The notes under the pieces are model-generated. The model worked only from the letters and a program-made list of their open reading frames with translations. It had not been told where the DNA came from and ran no database searches. From the NCBI GenBank assembly GCA_037576195.1, contig CM075101.1, positions 49,600,001-49,664,000 on the forward strand: a stretch of DNA of 64,000 nt, written 5' to 3'. Positions within the stretch are counted from its first letter, which is position 1. Each line of letters begins with the position of its first letter. A program made the translations under genes and the position numbers. The DNA comes from Phytoseiulus persimilis (Eukaryota > Arthropoda > Arachnida > Mesostigmata > Phytoseiidae). Shown here in pieces: positions 12,620 to 25,446 of this stretch.

Positions 12620-15601
12620 GTAAGTCACGTCCGCGAATTGCATTACTCCAACCAAGCAACCTCTGTTGCCTAGTTCCGGCGTGAAGAGCAGGTAGAAGGC
12701 GCTGGAAAAGAGGGCCGGACATCGACGCTGACTTCACTGGACTCCGCCCGGATACCGTGGACGCACTGGGAAGGAGTCGCGCTCTGCGTGATCCAGTCGA
12801 TCCCGATGTCCCGCATGAATGTCCCTACGAGGAGTTTCGAACCAGGCCGGCAATTCGTATCGTCTCGGATCGTCCGATTGCTGAAAAATTGGGTCAGCTT
12901 GAGAAAAGGCAATCAGTCCGGAAGCGTCAGGAGTACGCGACACCCTGTGGCCAGCAAACAATCTCGCGCGACGACGTAAGCCCGCGAGAAGCACCACAAT
13001 CATCATCAACGTTACGTTCGCAACAGCTCTCGTTGTTCGTGAAGTACGGGTACGATATTTCACTGCGTTAGGTCATCGCCGCCAGCTTCCATTTGTTACA
13101 GCCCCATCGGGGAGAAGGCTCTTCATCTCTCAGCACCGGACAGCGGGAGTCGCACATCTACAACTACAGCTACGTCGACGATGACAACGTTTACTAGTTG
13201 TGAAGGCTGCAGAGGAAAGCTTCCTCGCTGATGGGCGCTGACATTTCTCGACGTTCACACGGCCATTAGCAACGCAACGACACAATCGGCGACATCCGAA
13301 GCCGTTGTTTCGGTCCTGTTGAACGCTGGCACGCCTCGAGCAAACGTGTCCTACTGTTCGCTCTCGACCGAATCTCGGCGTTTTCGTGTTGTTCGCCTGT
13401 GACGTCCACACTGAAATCGCACGCTGGCGTTCGATCCCTCGTCCGAAGGCAGCATGACGAATCCTCCGCCTTTCTTTTTCAATTAAGCCAATCCATCTCT
13501 CGATCGACGCCTCCGGCAACACACAAACGTCCACAACAGACAGGGTATTATGCCGTTTCTGCCCCTGCCATCGCTGCTAGTCTTGTTTTCGTCGTTGTTG
13601 TTGTTAGCGGTGGTGGTGCCGTCAGGGAATGAATAGTGGTTCAGTTACGTGGCGGCCCGACACACGTTCAGTTGACTTTCGAGGCGGAGCTGAGCTTCTG
13701 ACTTTGAAGCTACCGAAATTCCTTAGGAGGTCCGGGTTCCTTTGTCGCTCCCGTTGTTGAATCTATGGATCAGGTGGTTGCTGCCCCGGGCCGGCCCGAG
13801 CGCCGTCGCCTTCTCCCGGAGCTTGAACTTCTTACTTCGAGAGCCCGATCGCTCACTTGGACAGAACCGTAGTTTCTGAAACACTCCTCAACCGGAGAGC
13901 TTCCGGAGGGCGTTCGAGGTTCGGCCGCTGATTCAGAGGCCGGGCTCACAAATTGAGCGAGTTAACCGGTCAACGTTCGAGTCGGAGTGGGTTGAAGCGG
14001 TGGTCGAGGTGGCCAACCGTCGGCTTCGATTGAGTATTGTGGTCGCCGAACGTGCAAACTTCGACAATGCACTGGAGTCTGAAGTTTCACCGAAAAGTAT
14101 CCCCTCTTCCATCGGCGTCGAGTGAGGCAGCAAGAGAGAAAGTTGACTTTGGCGGCGTGAAGTACAAGACAGATCCAGTGTCGAATACAATCGACAGCGG
14201 ACCGCTTTGATCCTCCGGGCACAATGGAATCCTCATCAGTTGGTCCGAGTCAGTTTGAACAGTCTTTTGTTGTCCAGAGGGAGGCTCGCTCGCTCGCTCG
14301 ATGCCAATGGCAGAATCCTCGCCACGGCAACACAAGTAGGAATTCGACCGCAGGTACTCGAGACCTGTTTACACTATCGGCGCTGTGATCTTTCGCCTTA
14401 GCCGGAGCAGAGATCGGTCCTGTGTCTCACAGAAACCCTCATCGGAAAAGAACGTATGCCGTCGGACGGATCCACATCGCGAACATCCCGCGGCCGGAGG
14501 GACGCACTGAGCAACGACGGAATTTCTCCGGTGACAGTTGCGGCCATCTCATAACTTGCAGAAGTGGAAGCTGCTGAGTGAAGAGATCTCCGACGAAGAT
14601 CCGCGGTAAGGTCGCTATCGCATCTTCTGAATCGTTGTCGCTTATCTACGGGTACCTGTTGTTGCTTTATGGTGTCGGACTGTGTCGCTACGGCTCTTAA
14701 ACCGCCACTTTCGCAGGTATCAAGATCTTACGCTGAATGCCAGTCCGGCTCGCTTGCTCGCGGATCGGATGCCCTGTCGCCTGAATCGCCGCCACCGCCG
14801 CCGCCGTATCTACCTCCGTCCAACTTCTGTCGTCCTTTGGTTTCCCTTCATGTCGGACGGGGTTTTCAGTTCGGGGCTTTTCTCCTGAGTCGGCCCGACA
14901 GCCGTCTGCCTTCGAGTCGTGCCTTATTTCTCACATTCCTTGTCACTTTTTATTCTCCGCGTGCTTCCGATGCGGCAGAGAGCAGGAATCGACTCCGCCG
15001 AGCCAGATGTCGGTGGAAATCCCTTATCGATATGGCGGTCATTATTGTCTAGAATTATTGTGGCCCTATCTCCGACTCATATCTGTCCAGCCACCTATTT
15101 ATCTAGCGATCCTCTCGCTGTATATTGGGTTCCTTTCGCGAACGGATATCGTTGGCAACGATAGCTGATCGCCGGATCGCGCGCACTCCGCCGCCGGTGG
15201 AATACACCGCGTTCCGGCATGCGCGCGATTTCAAAGACCTTTCAACGACCGATTCCGAATTATCGGGAAAGTTTCAGGAGAAAAGAGTTTCCACTTCCCT
15301 TCGCGGGCTCAAACACTATCCGATGGCATATTTATCGTTCATATGCTCACTGTGTTCGGCGTTCGTCCTCTCACTTCTCGACTCCATGTTGAAGGGAATT
15401 CTTCGGTATCCTCATCCGGTGAAGAAGGTCATTCAGCGACGATCATATTCTACCGAGACTTTCTGCCGGAACCCCCGTTTCCCTGTTCGCCTGAGGAAAA
15501 ATTTCGGACAGCGCCATCGGAAAATTTATAGCGGGAAACCGCGCGTCCGCACTAAAGTCGATTTGAGGTAGCTCATTGTTCTATCCGCTCGCCATTGCGG
15601 A

Positions 15602-15620
15602 GTAGGTAGGTAGGTAGGTA
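15602..15620. repeat. (GTAG)n microsatellite
   Basis: Nearly five tandem GTAG units. Confidence 0.9.
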
Positions 15621-17265
15621 CGGGATCATTCTGTAAATGCGGTGATGCGCAGCGATTCTCAATGGGTTGGTCGATCGGCCGCGGGATCGCTTCAAGCGCC
15701 GTCCCGGACAGCTTGGGTCGAAGATTTTTAATTTTGCGGCCGCTGAGCGGCCTGACAGACAATTTTTCGCCAGCACGGTCTTTCGGTTGATCGTTCGCCG
15801 TTGTCGTTGTTGTGAGCCGTTTTTCTTTCCTCTTGTTCTTGACCAAGCTGAAATTAATAGAAGCAGAAGGCTCCGGTGGAGAAGTTGATCAGTACGGGAG
15901 TGGCACCGCTTCTCTAACAGCAGTCACCACACCCGCCGCCGCCGCTCAAAGGTGCCGAACCTTCAGAAAACAATAGACATGATGGCTATCTTCTCCGCTT
16001 TCTTGCTCTACAAGTTCAGGACTATGGAGGAGAGCGACGACACCGACGAACAGCTCGTAACGCTATCTGCCCATTCGTTCACCGAGTCATCCGCCGTTGC
16101 ATCTGGTCCCGCTCCCATTCATCAAACTCCACGCTCGTCCGCTTGCGGCAGAAAGCCGATTCTGGACGACGCGAGATGCACCTACGATGTCTTACGTCAG
16201 ACGGAATTTTTCGTCCCTCGAAATTTTCAAGCTGTCGAGTGATCCACTACGAAAACCGACGACAGTTTCCGTCTGTCGACGACCCGTCGTCCGCTTCTGC
16301 ATCTGTATCCGGCGAAGATCCGCACGTGAATATTTCATGTTTTCCTCCTGTAGTACCTCTCAGGTGCGATACCCCGTCGGGTCGAGAGAATATCGGGTGT
16401 ATTTGTTTCTGGCCGTCAGGAGTCGGTCCGGAAGTTCAAACCGTGTCGATGAGCGAAGAAACGAGCTGCTAGCCGAACGAACGGACTGTGGATGTCTCCA
16501 TTATTTTTCTCCTCGTCCGATGAGAACTCCGGCGACTATTTCTCACGCGCCCCCACTGCGGAGCGGAACGCGCTCCCCAGGGTTTTGCTGCTTCCATCTC
16601 TCGCTGCGTCCACATACTGTCTGCCACAATCATCTTATTGAGCGTCGAATAACGCTATTCACGGACACAAGCGCATGAACTATATCGAATACCGCAGAGC
16701 TTTCCTATTTATCAGGGTGTGGTTGCTCTGTGTCTCGCTGTTTTCGTGCCAGAACCCGTCTGGATCTCTTTTCCACCGATCGTAATAAACCGCCCGGCCT
16801 TCCGTCGTTGGATGCAGACTCCAGTTATTCATGCTCGTCCGATCGCTTCCGCAAGGCTTCCGCGTGATTTACCATCCGGAGACGAGACGGTTGCGATGGG
16901 GAGGACGTGCTGGGAGGGTGTCCTGGGATGGAGTCCTCGGTAAGAACGCGTCGACGAGAACCTCGAGGAGTCCCTCGCAGACATCTTGTGCGACAATCGA
17001 TCGATGCACAGGCTTGCGATGAGGGACAGAGCTCTCCCCGGCGCCGGAAACGACAAAAATAGCGCGTGTACCAAGTGCGGTGTCTCGCCGGTTCCCAAGA
17101 GTTTTTGTTTCGAGGCGATGGCGGCCGTCTCGTCGGCGGCGCGTCTGGCGGAAAAACGTCCCGCAGAAGAGAACATCGCGGTGGGTCGCCAAAACATGGA
17201 AGTAGTCAAGCGGTGCAAAAAAGCGAGATCAAACCATTCGGAACACTGATCCCGGTGAGCTCGAT

Positions 17266-17284
17266 ACGACGACGACGACGACGA
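17266..17284. repeat. (ACG)n microsatellite
   Basis: Six tandem ACG units. Confidence 0.9.
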
Positions 17285-17951
17285 AAGCAGCCAGCAGCGA
17301 CACCGGTGGTGGCAGGTGGGGCTCCTTTTATAGAGAGTTTCAATTTGCTGGAATTCTGATTCCTGAGCCCTGTTCCCATTGAGTTTCTCGCGTCGGGAGA
17401 TGCAGCTCGCGGATCTCAGCAAATGAATCGCGCGCGGATGATTAATCGCGTCAGCGGCCATCTTTCCTCGCCCTCCCGAGAACATCAAACACCATATTTC
17501 ACGAGCGCCCACGGACTCGAACAACAGTTAGACTGTTGTTTATTCGAAGGAGGAAGAAACACTTCGATACGCGCTCCCGTTGTCGACGACTAAATTGCTG
17601 ATCTCCGCTCTGACGCCGACTCATCGATGAGTTGGTGTCCACAATCGGCGATCGATGACACCGGCCGGCGCCAGGGTAAACCTCTTTGACGATGAGCGAT
17701 GAAACTCCGCCGCTTCGGTCGTGTCGAACCGTTTCTCGGCCGATGTTTCGCTGCTTTTGTGTCGCTGCAATTAAACAGAGCGAAACATTGGAGGGGAAAT
17801 TGCTCAGAGGAAGACAGTGCTTAAGTTTCATTCGTTCGTTTTTCCGTCCGGAGCGTTTAATGGGCGCCCAAATGCACCTGATGCACTAGGGACACTGGTA
17901 GCCGGGCACGGACGAGTTCTTCGCAGGCACCGACACGGTTTCCCACTTCAG

Positions 17952-18287
17952 GTCGATTGCGACACATCTACTTTTCTGAAATTAAAGGGCTCGGAAGCAA
18001 CTTTTCATGGCTCTAGCTCCGCAGCTCGGTCGAAACTCGATTTCCCCTCGACGCGATTGTCAACAACCTCAACCTCACGGCGTTCGCGTAGAGCCCCGTA
18101 CCGAAAATTGATGCAGGTAGTGAGTGAAGACGACCTGATGCTGCTTCGGACCCCCGAAATCACAGACACACCCCTGAAGTTCGGAGGAACCCCGGCAGTT
18201 GAAGATCTTGCCGCTCGTCTCGGGCACTTCGCCTCTTCTTGCTTCGGCAGCCGAACGCAGAGAAAAAAAAACATCAGCGCAGTTTGA
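17952..18287 (+). CDS. candidate terminal exon, unknown protein
   Basis: This 111-codon open segment follows a good acceptor (TTTCCCACTTCAG) in phase 0 and ends with TGA. The first half of the peptide is rich in Ser, Thr and Arg. The second half is acidic and hydrophobic (VVSEDDLMLLRTPEITDTP), and it closes with a basic SRTQRKKNISAV tail. An AATAAA polyadenylation signal lies 137 bp past the stop at 18424-18429, as expected for a last exon. I do not recognise the protein and cannot connect it to upstream exons; the nearest exon candidate, at 12563, ends in a different phase. Chance is still a real possibility. Confidence 0.27.
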   Translation, partial: VDCDTSTFLKLKGSEATFHGSSSAARSKLDFPSTRLSTTSTSRRSRRAPYRKLMQVVSEDDLMLLRTPEITDTPLKFGGTPAVEDLAARLGHFASSCFGSRTQRKKNISAV

Positions 18288-18423
18288 AGGAGTACCCGCC
18301 GCCAAATCGTGAACAGCGTCTTCACACAGATTAACGCTAAGCAAGCCAGCCCAGCCGAACGATGGATCCGAACTGGTACTAGGCCGAGGGCACTGTCACG
18401 CAACGTTCTCGCGAACATTTGAC

Positions 18424-18429
18424 AATAAA
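18424..18429 (+). promoter_or_regulatory. polyadenylation signal AATAAA
   Basis: A canonical hexamer 137 bp after the stop of the candidate terminal exon at 17952-18287. It is only as meaningful as that exon. Confidence 0.35.
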
Positions 18430-19436
18430 AACCGAACGAACGAAAATAGAGAGATGGAGCGAATCAGCAAAATCTGTGACGAGTCTACATCGTGTGGATC
18501 TGATCCGAGGAGGATACTCGTCGGGGTCATGATAATGATCCTCGATCGTGGGTCGATTCACTCGGAAACCCGTGTTTCGGAAAACATTCATCGGAAGTCT
18601 ATATATGTAGAGAGGTTGGAGATGTCTTGCGCGGAGGCTGCCAAGAACTGTCCGAAAAAATCATTGAATCATCATGAATTTATGTACTCGGGAACAAACC
18701 AGTTCCCTCCTCGATTCAAAGGAGGCGAATCCAATCCGAAGGACCACGTAGACGTGTTTTGGTGTCCGTTCCACAGGTGACCGCTGCCGTGCTCTGTTAG
18801 ATTCCGCTCCCGCGTGTTGAGTTCATGTCGCAGTGGAGTGTATACTCGCTTTTCGGGTACGATATAGACGCATGCATGAACGCCGTAAATTCTCACGTCT
18901 TGAGAAGTCTCTTCAACGTTCCGAAAGTACTCGAGGCTCGTCGAATGATTCTCAAGAATCTCAGTGAATCTTCAAAGGAAATGAGCTCGCAGGAATTTCG
19001 GGAGAGATTTGGGAGTTTTTGAGGACTGCCAATGATTCGCAGCTCTGGAGGCAACTCGTTTCATTGAGGAGTATTCAATGTGCTCCGTTAGCGTGACGTT
19101 TTTGATGACACGTTGTGTAGCTGGAGGAGGGCATATGGATTTTCGGTCGAGAGAGCGTCGCGACATGTATTCCACTCGGGGAGGTGGGCATTACGGCTGA
19201 ACAGGTTGTAAATTCGAAATGGTTGTAGTAGAGATCGAATTCCCGCACCAGAGATGAGTCATTTGCTGACGCCACGATGCGTCTCGGTCAAGACTGGGAG
19301 GTCGCCGTCTGTCCCCGGCTATTTGTCGTCCGTTCCTTCGTTTTATCAGTTCGCAATGAACCAGCCCGAGCCGACAAACTTCAGATCTCCCTCCTCAGCA
19401 GTTCGTATTTACAGCTGTCATAAATGTCTTTTCGAG

Positions 19437-19450
19437 TATATATATATATA
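19437..19450. repeat. (TA)n microsatellite
   Basis: Seven TA units in non-coding sequence. Confidence 0.9.
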
Positions 19451-21571
19451 TCTGTCCATCTAACGATGCATGTGAGTGTGAGTCTCTCAGTCGTTGTGGC
19501 GGTGTCTCTCGGCCGGTGAAACCGAAAACCACCGGTGGCGCATCTGAAGCCGAAAAGGATCCGAAACGTTATTTTATGTCTCAGCATTCGTCGCCACGGC
19601 TTAGACAGATCTCAGCCTCATAGACGCACTTCACATCAAAGTACGGATCGGAGAGGCCTTTTGCATTTGTTGCGGCTCCTGCGGCAGTCGTTACTGTTGT
19701 GCCTTTAAAAGCGGGTCACGCTTTCGTTCCGACTAAATACTTTCAACACTTTCTGTTTCTCTACTTCTTTTCAGATCTTCTCAGATAGGAATCTCACTGA
19801 TCTCGCCGGTGGTTCGTGGCCAATACTCCGTCTGGCTCGTCGATTGGGGATCGCTAAATTTGCCGCAACGCGGACTTTCTGAGACTCTGGAGAATACGCA
19901 TGGTCTCTGCCTTTTCCTGTTCTCCTTTGGTTCACTGGCCGTAGTTTATAGCAGTCGGAGTCGCAAGGTTTTTCCAGCAATGGGTTTAGCGCTCCCCGGG
20001 CCGATCGCACGGGGTGACGCCTCTAATGAGCTGCTCGTCGTCGACAAACAGATCAGCTAATGGAGTGAATGGTGGCAGGAAACTTTGCATGAAAAACCGC
20101 GCGTGCAGAGACGGCATGCAGGACGGCACCTTGTTAAAGGATCGACTTCCTCTTAGTGCCGACCGAAAACTCCGCGTCGTACCAGCAGAGTACGACCTTC
20201 GTCGGTGAAGAGGATTTCTGACAGAGGCGCTCTCTCGGTGACTTCTTTTTTGAACTCAACAAACGCTCGGAGTGGCTTCAATTCACAGAACAACGAATCC
20301 AGGCCACAAATTAACCTCAAACCTGGCGGCAGTCGCAACCTCCACGAATGGAACATGCAGAGTCCCCAGAGTGTAGCCCCCCCCCCTCCCCTCCTCCTCA
20401 AACCCTCCTGCTTGGTGTTCATGAACGTCGGGCCGAGTCTATGAAGTTCGAGCGTCGACGGTGCATTTGCCGAAGACCGCTTGTTTGCAGGTTGTATAAA
20501 TCCGAGCGAGGAACACGACGACTGAAAAAACCGGCCCTGACGATTCTGATGAAGCGCCACCCGAACCAGTAGGATTGGATTGTCTATTTGTCCGCCGATC
20601 GGACGAGCTTCCCCGCTCGCAAGCGAGGGAGCCGGTGAACGAGCAACGGGTGAATCGAAAGCTGTCAACAATGACTTATCGAACTTAATTTAAATTCTCC
20701 TCCGCAGAAAGTCGGCGGCAACGCGTTGACGCCACGACTCGACGCAGCGGGCGTCTGCTCGACGCAGGGGTCCTGAGTGAGACATCAACCCTGGACCCTA
20801 GACCTGATTCCGCCAGCGAACGATCTTTTTCGAAAACGATCTGAACCAGAATGGATCGAGCGAACACGACGGCGCCAGCTCAACATCAGATGATTCGCAC
20901 CATTCCGAACGAAGCAACGAAAATCCTCGGCACACAAGCACACTTACGCCGAGCTCCACGCCATATGGTTTTCTAATTCAGTTCGACGAGCGACCCCCAC
21001 AAATTAGTACTTCGATGATGATAATCATGATGATGGGGTTCAGTCGAGAGAACATGTGTTTGACAAGCACGTGTAGTCCTGTCACTCATTCTTCAGGACG
21101 CGACAGGACACCCCGAGGAGATGAGTCACCGAACTCCGACACACTTCACGCCCGCTTCCCCCCGGCCTGCGCTCGCGAACACAAACCGTTCCAAAGCTCG
21201 AGCTGCTCCGGGCCTGGCCGTTGCATGAGATTGGCGGACTCGGTCGAGATTCCTCAATGCATGCGAAGGAAACCCGCGCAACTTCCGAGCGGATCCCGGG
21301 CGGATGAGAGCGAAGGGCCTCGCTCGCGTACGGTCCGCGCGAGAATTCCTCGCACGCTTGGGTCGTCGTCGTCGTCGAGAGGAATGCTGAGATGAGTTTC
21401 CTCGAACAGTTACTTAACCCTACGCCCGTATGAGCGTTCAAAATAGGATCGAAGGTTCAAGACCTGGAGAACAGTTCTGAGCTTCTAGGTTGTTATGTTA
21501 CGGAGACTAAAGGTCAACCGTTAAGAATGCCAGTAGCGGTCACGACTTCGTAACCGAGGGATGATCAACAA

Positions 21572-21591
21572 CAACGACGACGACGACGACC
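21572..21591. repeat. (GAC)n microsatellite
   Basis: An imperfect CAA run passes into about six GAC units; a related GTC run lies at 21362-21377. Confidence 0.85.
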
Positions 21592-24500
21592 ACTCCGAAA
21601 ACTTCGGTAACAACTGCGACCGCAGCAGAAGCCTGAGCAACAGCAGCGACAACAAATAGATAGGAGAGTTTTGTCGCGAGTAATTGCATGTCGTGATCTT
21701 GTGGTGGCGGCGACTGGGTGCGGCGACGTCACATATTCCTCGAAGTCACCGGTCATATTTTTGGTTTCGCCGTAATTAACGGCGTTCACGGAACAGAAGA
21801 GCTGGGATCCTGAATCAGGTGCGGACATACTACGAGTCGACTTCATGAAGAAGGGGTTGTTGGAGTCGATGCCGCGTCGGCGACAGCCCCCAGAATTGAA
21901 GTCGGTCGCAGCTCTCGACTGATGAAGCTCCACCTGACCAAGATTCGAGTTCGGAGAATCCCAGCCTCGACTGCGTCGTTTCCCTTGCGCCACCTCCCCT
22001 TTCCTTCTTGAACTAACTGCTCGAACCAATGAAAAACCGAACCGCCGGGAAGTTTCCGCCTGACGCCAGCTCATCTCATGATGAAGTTCTTAATTACAGC
22101 TCCAAAGACTCCTGGACGTCAGCTTAGCGATGTTCGAGTCTTCTGGCCATCTCTCCATTCGGTGTCTATAAACATGTCCGGTGAGATAAGAACACGGGCA
22201 TTGTGTTTTCCGTCTGTTGTTATAATGTTCCAGTTGAAAGCCTCAAAGCACGCGTTCCGTCGATGGAGAGACAGACGGACCGAGTGAAGACAATGGAACA
22301 ACTCCAACAGTCGCTTTGTTTCTGCGATCTGGCTGACCGGACCACTGGATCCTCGGACGAACCGGCGTTATTCTGTTATGAGTCAACAAAAATTCCCGTG
22401 AAACAATTTCTCGACCGTTCAGCCAGTCATGATGAGAGCCGCGATGGAGCTGCAGCCGTCAGCAGCGAAACCCCAGGTTCGCAGTACCAACGAAACAAAA
22501 TAGCATTCCGCAGGATGCTTGCCATTTGTAAGAGAATCGCCGATCATTACGTCGCCCTCTTCTATCACGCTCGTTCGGACGAGGGTTTCTGAGAAAGTTC
22601 TATCACATCCGTTTGTTTCCTCTCGTCCGATCACTTTGACATCGTTCCGGGCCGATCGGCAATTTTCCACTCGCAGCACGAATTAAACATCGAGAGCCGC
22701 CATGAGTCAAATCTGCGCTATGTGCAAATTCGTTCCTAGGATTCCTTTTCTTATTCACCCTCTGTCTGTTCTCGTCGTGCTGCCTCTCGCGCACTTTTGG
22801 GGCCTATCCGATGTCTTGTATTGTCATCGACATGCTCGTTCGTTTGTCGGTTCGGGAGCCTTTGGAACATATGTCGCGGACATGTCGCGTTCTGTGATAA
22901 CTTCATTCGCCATCAGATCCATCGACCTATCTCTCCCAGGGTTCGCCAGTACGGCGTCCCGGGCCGCGGATTGATCGTCCGTCCGCTCATTCATTGATTA
23001 GCTCCGCCATTCTTCCGAGCCACTGGACTAGAAGGAGTGTTTTCCAAGCCGAATCGAATCGCATTGCTATGCTACGCGAATTGTGAGGCTGTTCGATTTG
23101 AAGTCATAAATAGTGAAGGAGCTCCGCCGTGTGCGATTCCTCATTCTTCGTGCTCGAGAGCTTCGGCGGTGAGGGTCCGTGGAGAATCGAGCACGCCGAC
23201 CTCTCGACGCCGTCACCGAGCCGAGTGCTTCTAGAAGGTCTTTCGAAGAGCGCCCCGAGAACGTGTCGACGAGACTCCTCTGACGCAGCCTCTCGCAGTC
23301 TTCGTCGGACGAGTCCATTACTCCGGGTTTGTTTTGCTGCTTTCGCGAGCAGCAGCTGATCTCTCTAATCCCAACCGCAAATCCGTCTCTTCCCAGATCC
23401 GCCCGCTGCATAGTACCGCTAGCTGTTCGCCGGTCGGAAGAGTCGTTCGGTCAGCGAGTCGTCCGTTCCTCTCGGAGCGACACACAAACGGTAGATCTAT
23501 TTCACTTACACAGTGAGCGGAGAACAGTCGGACGGGCAAGCGAACGGGCGGTCGATGCGACTCTTCGAGGTGGTCCACTGATGAAGGGACCGACAGTCCA
23601 CAATAAAACGAAAAGAAAAAAAAAACCCGCTCCGAAATCATCAAGCCAAGTGCCAGGCGAATTGAGGCACCTTCTTCTTTCGATTCCATGCACTTTTCGG
23701 TGGCGTATCAGCAGCGGCCAACCCGTGTCGACGGATCGATAGCGGCTAGCTAGTCGCCCCGACTCGTTGGATGAAGTTGTCTCTTGGAGGTCGTGACGTT
23801 GTCTTCTCGACTTCTGACGCCACTGACGTCGACTACCTGGGTGAGCGAAAACGCCCACAAGTGAGCCTGAGAAACAGCTCCGAAGAGATTTGAAGTCGTA
23901 TCTCCGAAGGCCGTTTTCACACTACTCGGACTCGGTTCTGTGTGGCGACACGGCTCTTCGATTCCAGCTGTGGCAAGCCGTTCGATCGCGTTTCGACGCC
24001 GAGCGCGCTTCCTCGAGCGGTCTCATCAGTGATTCACCGAAAGAGCGCACTTTGCTCGAAGGAATGCAGTCCAGTCATCGCTGTCTCTGGACAGGACCGG
24101 ATGCTGTTTCGAATCCACTTCGTTCGATGTTTGCGCGAGACGCTCGTATGGTGTCCTAATTACTTCGTCGGATTCCCTGCCCGCTGCTCTCTCATGATCT
24201 TTACTCGTTAACTTTCCGTCGCCTCGCTGATGACTCCTCTCAGGACCCACTCGCTGGTTCGAATTCTAATAAGCTCGCAATGTTCAGCGGAATCCTTGAA
24301 CTCCGCGAGCTGCATGAGTAACAACATTGGCGGCATACAGCCCTTCCGTGCTGAGCACCGGAGGTCGTGCGCGTGCGCTGCTCGGCTGCACGCTTACCTA
24401 CTGGCTATTTGTTCCTTAGTTGGTGTTGGTCGCCTAGGTAATTCCATGCTGATTGCCGCCTAATTCAGCGTGGGAGATGTGAGGTACCGACTGAGAGCTG

Positions 24501-25446
24501 GCTTCGTACGTTTCACCACCACACGGTGCCATACCACCCAGAATGCCCGCCTCCGTCTTCTTCGTCGTCTAGCACATGTTCTCAAAGTGGACAGCAACAG
24601 CTGTTGTTTGTTCCTGAGGAGTGGGGCCGAACTTTAACGTCTAAAGTCGCTGAGAAGACTGGGGCTCTGCACGGATCGAGAACAACATGTAAGACCAACT
24701 CGAGAGTGGTATGGGCCGCTACCGGATGGGGAGTGCGATGTCCATCGTTCTCTACTCGAAGATCATCACCGCTCTGCTAATTCTCTCCCCCTCCTTCTTG
24801 AAGTTCAAAACTCGCTCCGAAGCAAAAGAAGACTCCGAGAGAAGCGGTGCGGCGCTTCTATTTTCTGCTTTTCCGAGGGAAACGTGATTCGACGCAGGCG
24901 CACGCGCGGAGACCATGCGAGGCTGGGAACGGCCCCATAAGACAGGCTTCGGGAGGAACTTCACCAAAATAGAATTTTCAGAAGTCTCTACGAGCGCCAG
25001 TGACAGATCGGGCGCCGGAAGGTTAGGGCGAATTCGTTTCGTTCGAATGCAGGTTTTCGCTGAAGGTGCCGCCTTCTGAAGTCGTGGGGTTTCAAACAAG
25101 TCATTACGGCTCCGCGAGGCTGACTGACTCGCCAGTCAGCGGCTTGCTGATGGCGGGCTCGCTCATCACGGCTCCTCACATTGGATTCAACAGCGGCTCG
25201 TTGGATTTCTCCTCGCCTCCCACCTTTGTGGGGAAGGAGGCTGGCCATAAAAGCCGCTGGCAGCTCTGGAGGCCCTCAGATCTCAGTTTGGTAGCGAGTA
25301 ACGTGTGTGCGCATGAAACCCCTATAGCGTTTCGATTGTTTCGGCTTGGATAAGATGTGTCCCGTTTGCCAGTGAACTCTAAGGATAACCGAATCATCCC
25401 CCAAGGATTACGTAGCGTTCAACGCCGGACTCATATCGATCGTAAG

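Larger units (their letters stand above)
12620..17951. other. no supported gene
   Basis: Overlapping ORFs on both strands (for example 16097-16678 plus and 16829-17524 minus) show no known domain and shadow each other. Simple repeats are a GTAG run at 15602-15620 and an ACG run at 17266-17284. No splice-consistent exon chain was found. Confidence 0.4.
18430..25440. other. about 7 kb without a supported gene
   Basis: No recognisable gene or transposon. Short simple repeats occur: a TA run at 19437-19450, GTC at 21362-21377 and GAC at 21572-21591. The small frame at 18825-19022 has a protein-like composition but no start context, splice partner or homology I can name. The 3' end of this stretch probably contains the promoter and 5' untranslated region of the LRR gene. 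Confidence 0.4.

Noticed and set aside
24230-24280. B-box-like GGTTCGAATTC as a tRNA gene
   Set aside because: No A-box at the right distance and no cloverleaf could be folded by eye; similar GGTTCGA matches elsewhere also failed.
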